From Acidobacteriota bacterium (GTDB lineage Bacteria > Acidobacteriota > Aminicenantia > Aminicenantales > Saccharicenantaceae): 64,000 nucleotides of DNA. The stretch spans positions 152,218 through 216,217 of the forward strand of contig JAQURD010000001.1 of assembly GCA_028749115.1 (NCBI GenBank), read 5' to 3'. A program made the position numbers and the translations under genes. The notes beneath the pieces are model-generated. The model was not told where the DNA came from. It saw only the letters and a list, made by a program, of their open reading frames with translations, and searched no databases. This document shows, piece after piece, positions 57,466 through 64,000 of the stretch; position 1 is the first letter of the stretch; each line of letters begins with the position of its first letter.

Positions 57466-57666
57466 TTAAGAAAGTAGCTTTGCCTTTTTTCTAAGCTCTT
57501 GATAAAGCCATAAAAAGACATAAGATTTAGTCTCCAGCATCTTCTGACCTGTGACCTTGGAATGCCAGTGGACTTTTAACTCAGCAAAAGAGGCACGCTG
57601 AACTAGCTTAGAATCTCCATCGTCCAGAAAACTATATTTCCGACCCTGAATATTGATTAAACTTAA
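57466..57666 (-). other. Open frame without standard start codon, possible unrecognised small gene or gene remnant
   Basis: Minus-strand frame reads LSLINIQGRKYSFLDDGDSKLVQRASFAELKVHWHSKVTGQKMLETKSYVFLWLYQELRKKAKLLS*; only internal ATG is late. Confidence 0.3.
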
Positions 57667-57707
57667 TTAATTACTGATTCTAATCTTAAATCTGTCTATT
57701 ATCTTTC

Positions 57708-59801
57708 TTATTCTTCTTCTGGTTTTACCCGGCCTTCTTTAACCGCTTCAGCAATTATTTTCTGTTGAAGCTGAACTGGTACTTCTTCATAATGGGAAAA
57801 TTCCATTAAAAATGAACCTCGTCCGCCTGTAATTGAGGTTAAAGTAGGCTCAAAATCTAACATTTCAGACATCGGGACAAGAGCTTTTAAAATTCTCATA
57901 TTCCCTTTTTGCTCCATGCCCTGAACCTTTCCTCTACGCCCGTTAAGGGCACCCATAATATCTCCCATATAAGCCTCTGGCGTATAGATTTCGACATTCA
58001 TAATCGGTTCGAGAATGGTCGGTCTGGCTTCTTTCATCGCCTTTTTAAAGGCCATGGAAGCAGCTATCTTAAAGGCTATATCGGAAGAATCGACTTCATG
58101 GTAGGAACCATCATAGAGTACCACCTTGAAATCAACTACTGGATAGCCAGCCAGCACGCCTTTCTTTCTGGCTTCCTGAATTCCTTTCTCAATCGAGGGA
58201 ATATAATTTTTTGGGATAGCTCCGCCAAAGATTTTATCCTCAAATTCAAAATCTTTACCCCTGGGCATGGCTTCCATTTTAATCTTTACATCGCCATACT
58301 GGCCGCGTCCGCCGGTCTGCTTTTTATATTTACCCTGAACATCTGATCTCCCTTTGATCGTTTCCCGGTAAGGGATCTTTGGCGGCTTGAGTTCGACATC
58401 AACATTGTAACGTTTTTTCAACTTTTCGGTCACAATCCGGACATGCAACTCGCCATTGCCAGAGATCAACAATTGATTGGTTTCTGGATCTCTTTCTATT
58501 CTAATCGTCGGGTCTTCTTCGGTAATGCGGTGCGTAGCTTGAGAAATCTTATCTTCATCTGCCCTGGTTTTTGGCTCAATGGCAAAAGAAATTGAAGGTT
58601 CGGGAAATTTAATCGGCTCAAATTCAATCCCGGTACCTTTGGCACATAAAGTGTCACCAGTCAAGGTGCCCTTAAGTTTGGCAGTAGCGACAATATCACC
58701 AGCTTTGACCAAACCGACAGGAATCTGCTCTTTTCCCTGAAGATAAAATAAGCCGCCTAACTTTTCTTCAATCTCCTTATTGGTATTATAAACGGTAGCA
58801 TCAGAATTGACTTTTCCAGAAAAAATTCTCATCAAGGTAATCCGTCCGGTATAAGGATCAGACAGGGTTTTAAACACCAGCATGGCCAGAGGCCCCTCAG
58901 GTATTAAATCCAATTCCTCTTCCTGGCCTTTGATCCTGGCTTTTATCTTGCCCTTTTCTGCCGGTGAAGGCATCAAATCTATCAGGCCATCAAGAACCAG
59001 TTGAGTTCCAATATTGATCAGAGCAGAAACAGCAAAAATCGGAAAAAGCTGGTGCTGGAAAACGCTTTTTTTCAATCCCTGAATAAGTTCCCCGCTAGCC
59101 AATTCACCCTGCTCGAAATATTTCTCCATTAGCTGTTCATCAGTTTCAGCCACAGTCTCGACGAGTTGGGTAAAACGTTTTTTGGCTTCCGCCTGCATCT
59201 CAGCCGGAATTTCAGTTTCTCTGAACTGGCCGCTTTCATCTTTTTCAAAGATATAGGCCTTCTGCTTCAGGAGATCAATAACGCCAGAGAAATTCTTTTC
59301 TTCGCCAATAGGAATTTGCACCGGAATAGCTTGCCTGCCAAAAAATTGTTGAATCTCTTCGACTGTCCGGTTAAAACTTGAATTTTCACGATCAAGTTTA
59401 TTGATAGCAATTATCCTGGGTAGCTTGAATTCCTCCAGCATCCCCCAGACTTTTTCTGTCCCAACTTCGACTCCGGCTACCCCGCAAACTACCATCAGAG
59501 CTGAATCTACGGCTCTTAAGCTCGACCTGGTATCCCAGAGGAAACTTGAATAGCCTGGAGTATCGACCAGGTTAATTTTATGGTCTTTCCATTCGACAAA
59601 ACAGGGTGTGGAATTGATGGAAATCTTCCTCTCTATCTCTTCCGGATCGTAGTCAGTAACCGTATTGCCCTTATCAACTTTAGTCAGCCGGCTGGTTACT
59701 CCGGCATTAAATAACATGGCTGCCGTCAAAGAAGTCTTGCCGGAAGAGCCATGCCCGATGATGGCTATATTCCTCAACTGTTCTGGGCTATAATCCTTCA
59801 T
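57708..59801 (-). CDS. Elongation factor G-like translational GTPase
   Basis: NIAIIGHGSSGKTSLTAAML P-loop; NLVDTPGYSSFLWDTRSSLRAVDSALMVV; AINKLDRENSSF; domain IV/V sequence GGRGQYGDVKIKMEAMPRG. SD GGAGG before the ATG at 59801. Confidence 0.9.
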   Translation of the reverse strand: MKDYSPEQLRNIAIIGHGSSGKTSLTAAMLFNAGVTSRLTKVDKGNTVTDYDPEEIERKISINSTPCFVEWKDHKINLVDTPGYSSFLWDTRSSLRAVDSALMVVCGVAGVEVGTEKVWGMLEEFKLPRIIAINKLDRENSSFNRTVEEIQQFFGRQAIPVQIPIGEEKNFSGVIDLLKQKAYIFEKDESGQFRETEIPAEMQAEAKKRFTQLVETVAETDEQLMEKYFEQGELASGELIQGLKKSVFQHQLFPIFAVSALINIGTQLVLDGLIDLMPSPAEKGKIKARIKGQEEELDLIPEGPLAMLVFKTLSDPYTGRITLMRIFSGKVNSDATVYNTNKEIEEKLGGLFYLQGKEQIPVGLVKAGDIVATAKLKGTLTGDTLCAKGTGIEFEPIKFPEPSISFAIEPKTRADEDKISQATHRITEEDPTIRIERDPETNQLLISGNGELHVRIVTEKLKKRYNVDVELKPPKIPYRETIKGRSDVQGKYKKQTGGRGQYGDVKIKMEAMPRGKDFEFEDKIFGGAIPKNYIPSIEKGIQEARKKGVLAGYPVVDFKVVLYDGSYHEVDSSDIAFKIAASMAFKKAMKEARPTILEPIMNVEIYTPEAYMGDIMGALNGRRGKVQGMEQKGNMRILKALVPMSEMLDFEPTLTSITGGRGSFLMEFSHYEEVPVQLQQKIIAEAVKEGRVKPEEE

Positions 59802-59908
59802 CCTTGTTCCTCCAGTGATTTGCTTTTTCCAGCACAAGAAGCAATTCTTGGCTCTTGAAAGTATATATAATAGTAAAAAAACTGCTTAGACTCAAGGAAA
59901 AGGCACGA

Positions 59909-60832
59909 TTATTTTCCTGAGGCTTCTTCCTCCAGGATTTCCAGGAGTGCTGGAGGCAAAGGACTCTTAAATTCCAGCCATTCTTTCTTTAACGGATGTT
60001 CGAAGGATAAACTGAAGGCATGAAGAAACAGACGGGAAACAGGTTTACGCTTTTTTTCTCCTCCCTGGCCATAACGCCTGTCACCAAGCAGTGGATGACC
60101 AGTAGCAGCCAGATGAACTCTTAACTGATGTGTTCTTCCCGTTAAGGGTTTTAAGGCGAGAAGAGTTGAATGCTTGAATTCTTTCAAAACTTCATACCTG
60201 GTAATAGCTGTCCTGGGTTTTCTGCTGCTGACTGACATCTTTAGCCGCTCGGCCGGATGCCGCCCTACGGGCAGGTCAATTATGCCTTTTTTATTCCTGA
60301 AGCGGCCGGCGGCCAGGCCTAAATAAGTTTTATTAACCGCCCTTTCCTCAAATTGCTGCCTTAACGAATAATAAGCTCTCTCCGTTCTGGCTACCACCAT
60401 CAAGCCAGATGTCTCTTTATCAAGGCGATGAACAATACCCGGCCTCAGAGGAGAGCCAACGTTTTTTATTTCAGGATAAGAAAAAATCAGGCCATTGACC
60501 AGAGTCCCGCAGGAAATGCCTGCTCCCGGATGGACGACCAGCCCGGAAGGTTTGTCCAGAACTAAAATCTCCCTATCCTCATAAATAATAGCCAGCTTTA
60601 TTTCTTGCGGTTCAAGTTCTATCGTGGGAGGCTTATCTTCCAGTGAAATTTCCACCAGGTCGCCAGCTCTGAGTTTCTGGCCAGGTTTTCCGGCCAGGCC
60701 ATTGACCTTCACCTGACCATCTCTGATGGCCTTCTGAATTTTTGCCCGGCTAACTTCCGTAATTTTGTCCCTTAGATAAAGGTCTAACCTTCTAACCTCA
60801 GAAGCGCTAATCTGAAAACTGTGTTTAATCAC
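59909..60832 (-). CDS. rluD: RluA/RluD-family 23S rRNA pseudouridine synthase
   Basis: N-terminal S4-like domain; SPLRPGIVHRLDKETSGLMVVARTERAYYSL; GRTHQLRVHLAATGHPLLGDRRYG. Confidence 0.88.
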   Translation of the reverse strand: MIKHSFQISASEVRRLDLYLRDKITEVSRAKIQKAIRDGQVKVNGLAGKPGQKLRAGDLVEISLEDKPPTIELEPQEIKLAIIYEDREILVLDKPSGLVVHPGAGISCGTLVNGLIFSYPEIKNVGSPLRPGIVHRLDKETSGLMVVARTERAYYSLRQQFEERAVNKTYLGLAAGRFRNKKGIIDLPVGRHPAERLKMSVSSRKPRTAITRYEVLKEFKHSTLLALKPLTGRTHQLRVHLAATGHPLLGDRRYGQGGEKKRKPVSRLFLHAFSLSFEHPLKKEWLEFKSPLPPALLEILEEEASGK

Positions 60833-61622
60833 TCTTCCTTGGTTTTAGAATAAAATACAGAGCCAGGCCAGCAACCAGACCAATCAAACAATAGAACTGC
60901 GGCATGGATAGACTGACCAGAGCGCTCTCCCCCTGGATGATATATGTTCCTTCTCCATGATCCCCGCGAAAATACTCGGTAAGAAAACGGATGACAGAAT
61001 AATTTATAATGTAAAAACTAAAGACCTGCCCGGAAAATTTTTTCTTTTTAAAGATGATAAAAAGAACTATAAAATTCAAGAAATTAAGGACAGCTTCGTA
61101 AAGCTGGACAGGATGCAAAGGAGTATTTAGAGGAATGCCGGTCAGTTCATGGGCATATTCATTTTTAAAGACTGTTCCCCAGGGCAGTGAGCATTCACGA
61201 CCATAGCAGCAACCAGCAGAAAAACAGCCCAGGCGGCCGAAACCGTGCCCCAGGGCAATGGCCGGAGCAATCAGATCGGCTACCGGCCAGAGCGGTATCC
61301 TTTTCTTTCTAAAGTAAAAGATGGCAAAAATAACGCCAAAAGTTAATCCACCCTGGAAAACGCCTCCTGAACGGGCCAGGCCAACCAGTTCAGAAGGATT
61401 GTTGACATAAAATGAAAAACGGCCAAAAAGAAGAACTAGCTTAGCTCCAATCAGCGAAACCAGAATTATCCAGAAAGCCGCATCCATCAGTTTATTGGGG
61501 TCAAAGCCGGCTTTTTTACCCTGAACATAAACAAACCAGATTGCGGCCGCCACGCCTAAGGCCATAAAAAAGCCATAGGTATGGACAGTCAGTGGTCCGA
61601 GCTTAAGAAGGATTGGATGCAT
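60825..61622 (-). CDS. lgt: Prolipoprotein diacylglyceryl transferase
   Basis: LTVHTYGFFMALGVAAAIW; AIALGHGFGRLGCFSAGCCYG; HPVQLYEA. Confidence 0.94.
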   Translation of the reverse strand: MHPILLKLGPLTVHTYGFFMALGVAAAIWFVYVQGKKAGFDPNKLMDAAFWIILVSLIGAKLVLLFGRFSFYVNNPSELVGLARSGGVFQGGLTFGVIFAIFYFRKKRIPLWPVADLIAPAIALGHGFGRLGCFSAGCCYGRECSLPWGTVFKNEYAHELTGIPLNTPLHPVQLYEAVLNFLNFIVLFIIFKKKKFSGQVFSFYIINYSVIRFLTEYFRGDHGEGTYIIQGESALVSLSMPQFYCLIGLVAGLALYFILKPRKSD

Positions 61623-62097
61623 GACCTTTGCTCCTGAACAAATTATAAATCAAGAGTATAACTCCAACCGTAATACAACTATCCGCTAAATTAAAAAATG
61701 GCCAGTGAAAATGTCCCGCATAAAAATCAAGAAAATCAATGACATATCCGCGGAAAATGCGGTCAATAATATTACCCAGAGCTCCACCGATAATCAGAGA
61801 AAGCGACAAGCGAGGAAAAATCATCTCCCGCGGCGTTTTATAAAAATAATAGATGACAATTCCCAGAGCGAACATGGCCCCAAGATTTATCAAAACCCTG
61901 CCCAGAGAGTGCTGGCTATTACCAAGGAATCCAAAAATTGCTCCCCGGTTATGCACTCTGGTTAAATTAAAAAAACCGGGAATAACGGTGACAACCTGAT
62001 AAAGCGAAATAGATCTGGCTACCAGGTACTTGGTCAGTTGATCAACGCCCAACCAGAATAAAATAAACAAAAAATAGAAATAATTTTTAATTTTCAT
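61603..62097 (-). CDS. lspA: Lipoprotein signal peptidase
   Basis: NRGAIFGFLGN; LIIGGALGNIIDRIFRGYVIDFLDFY; FNLADSCITVGV: catalytic Asp motifs. Confidence 0.94.
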   Translation of the reverse strand: MKIKNYFYFLFILFWLGVDQLTKYLVARSISLYQVVTVIPGFFNLTRVHNRGAIFGFLGNSQHSLGRVLINLGAMFALGIVIYYFYKTPREMIFPRLSLSLIIGGALGNIIDRIFRGYVIDFLDFYAGHFHWPFFNLADSCITVGVILLIYNLFRSKGHASNPS

Positions 62098-64000
62098 TTA
62101 TCTTATAATCCGCCTTGAGTACCTGAAGACAGCGGGCACAAACCTGCGGGTAATCAGGATCCTCACCAACAGTGGTTGAAAAATTCCAGCACCGTTCACA
62201 TTTCTGTCCGGCTGCCCGGCCTACCATGATTTTCAATTCATTAGTAGAGACCGGTTCAACGCCGACCGCGGAAACAATGAAAATCATGGGTAAGTCTGGC
62301 CAGAATTCAGCTAACAGATCAAAATCCCCGGGCGGTGCTTGAATGACAATCTGTGCCTCCAGCGAATTTCCCACCAGTTTGTCTTCCCGCGCCTTTTCTA
62401 GTTCTTTTTGAACTTCAGCTCTTATGTGCAGCAACCGCCCAACCTTCTTCATACTGTCATCAGCCAGCCAGGCCTTTTTCTCTTCAGGAAAAGTGCTAAG
62501 ATGAACCGACTCTTCTTTTCCAGGGTAAGCCGGCATGACCTCCCAGGCCTCTTCACTGGTAAAAGGTACAATTGGAGCCATCAGGCGGAGAGTATTATTT
62601 AGAATTTGAAACATAGCTGTCTGCCCGGAACGCCTCTCAGCCGACCTGGTTCCAGAGCAATACATCCTGTCTTTTATAACATCAAGATAAAATGCGCTCA
62701 GGTCAACAGTAAAGAAATTATAAAGAGTATGAAAAACAATATGAAATTCATATTGATCATAAGCTTCCACCACTCTACTGGCCACCTGATGCCCTCTCTC
62801 CAGGATCCAGCGGTCAAGCCAGTGAAGTTTCCCGGAAGGAATCATGTCCTCAGCCGGCTTAAAATCAGACAGATTGCCCAGAAGAAACCGCCAGGTATTT
62901 CTAATTTTCCTGTAAGCTTCCACCAGGCGCTGAAGAATTTCCTGGCCAAAGCGAGCGTCCTCTTTATAATTGAGCATGGCTACCCAGAGCCTCAATATTT
63001 CAGCACCATGCTGCTTAATGATTTCTCCCGGTTCAATAACATTGCCAAGCGATTTAGACATGGCCCGACCCTGTTCATCTAATACAAAACCATGGGTCAG
63101 GCAGGTTTTAAAAGGCGAGCCCCGGCGTGCCCCCACGCCAATCACCAGGGAACTATTAAACCAGCCGCGATACTGGTCATGTCCCTCGACATAGAGATCC
63201 GCTGGCCAGGGAAGTTCCGGCTTTTTTCCCAGCAGGCCATGACTTGCTCCGGACTCAAACCAGACATCGAGAATATTATTTTCTTTTCTGAACTGGCTTG
63301 AATGGCACACCGGACATTTTGTCTCTGGAGGCAGCAGTTCAGAAGCTTCTTTCTTAAACCAGGCATTTGATCCTTCTTTCTCAAAAATATCGGCTACAAA
63401 ATTGGTCGTGCGCTCATCCGCCAGAATCTGACCGCAGTTTTCACAATAAAAAGCAGGAATGGGGACTCCCCAGGACCTCTGTCTGGAAATGCACCAATCA
63501 GGCCGAGCGGACATCATATTGGCTATTCTTTCCTCGCCCCAGTATGGAATCCACCTGACTTTTTTTATCTCATCAAGGACATTTTCCCTCAGGTTGCTTT
63601 TATCCATAGAAATGAACCACTGTTCGGTTGCTCTGAAAATAACCGGATTTTTGCATCTCCAGCAATGGGGATAGGAGTGGCTGATTTCGTCTGTCTTAAG
63701 AAGTGTCCCTTCCTTTTTCATATCTTCAATAATCAGGGCATTGGCCTGGAAAACGTTCATCCGGCTATATTTTTCCACCTGAGGTAAAAACTTACCTTCC
63801 TCATCCACAGGCGTATAAATATCAAGCCCATAGGCCAGTCCAGTCAGATAATCATCATAACCGTGACCTGGCGCGGTATGAACGCAGCCGGTTCCATCCT
63901 CCAGGGTGACATAATCAGCCAGGACAAGCAGAGACTCACGATCAATAAAAGGGTGTTTTGCCTTGAGGCCTTCCAGCTTCCTCCCGGGAAAAACCGCTAG
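62087..64000 (-). CDS. ileS: Isoleucyl-tRNA synthetase (5' part beyond window)
   Basis: Frame stays open to the window edge (...GTGCVHTAPGHGYDDYLTGLAYGLDIYTPVDEEGKF); GRAMSKSLGNVIEPGEII (KMSKS variant); C-terminal CERCWNFS..CARC zinc motif. Confidence 0.95.
   Translation of the reverse strand, partial: LAVFPGRKLEGLKAKHPFIDRESLLVLADYVTLEDGTGCVHTAPGHGYDDYLTGLAYGLDIYTPVDEEGKFLPQVEKYSRMNVFQANALIIEDMKKEGTLLKTDEISHSYPHCWRCKNPVIFRATEQWFISMDKSNLRENVLDEIKKVRWIPYWGEERIANMMSARPDWCISRQRSWGVPIPAFYCENCGQILADERTTNFVADIFEKEGSNAWFKKEASELLPPETKCPVCHSSQFRKENNILDVWFESGASHGLLGKKPELPWPADLYVEGHDQYRGWFNSSLVIGVGARRGSPFKTCLTHGFVLDEQGRAMSKSLGNVIEPGEIIKQHGAEILRLWVAMLNYKEDARFGQEILQRLVEAYRKIRNTWRFLLGNLSDFKPAEDMIPSGKLHWLDRWILERGHQVASRVVEAYDQYEFHIVFHTLYNFFTVDLSAFYLDVIKDRMYCSGTRSAERRSGQTAMFQILNNTLRLMAPIVPFTSEEAWEVMPAYPGKEESVHLSTFPEEKKAWLADDSMKKVGRLLHIRAEVQKELEKAREDKLVGNSLEAQIVIQAPPGDFDLLAEFWPDLPMIFIVSAVGVEPVSTNELKIMVGRAAGQKCERCWNFSTTVGEDPDYPQVCARCLQVLKADYKINEN

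Noticed and set aside
57909-58346. 145-aa + ORF antisense to the EF-G-like gene
   Set aside because: Shadow of the conserved EF-G domain IV/V coding sequence.
62606-63082. 158-aa + ORF antisense to ileS
   Set aside because: Opposite a highly conserved synthetase; no independent support.

Overview
The window is a continuous, densely coded bacterial chromosome segment of about 43-45% GC by eye. I recognise no phage, transposase, IS or CRISPR signature. Both edges cut genes: dnaX at the left and ileS at the right, both on the minus strand. Core genes include two tRNA-Ser genes flanking homoserine dehydrogenase, tadA, mreBCD-mrdA-rodA, def-fmt, a divergent acnB / isocitrate DH-mdh pair, an EF-G-like gene, and an rluD-lgt-lspA-ileS run. 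Omp85/BamA-like barrels and several exported proteins suggest a didermic, peptide-using heterotroph. An Aminicenantes-like origin is only an impression and I did not test it. The main candidate for an undescribed system is the co-directional locus at about 22.0-29.0 kb. It holds an ion-transporter-superfamily permease, an unlisted 53-aa two-TM protein, an exported AstE/AspA-like zinc hydrolase, two tandem exported C69 peptidases with a shared CxxC, and an exported DUF6305-like protein. Other items of interest are an Fe-S/flavin amine-dehydrogenase-like pair divergent from a polyferredoxin/CXXC mini-operon, an AsnRS-like protein lacking the anticodon-binding domain, a possible structured RNA at 37.45-37.59 kb, and an open frame with no standard start codon downstream of the EF-G-like gene. 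All family names come from reading motifs; no database search was run.
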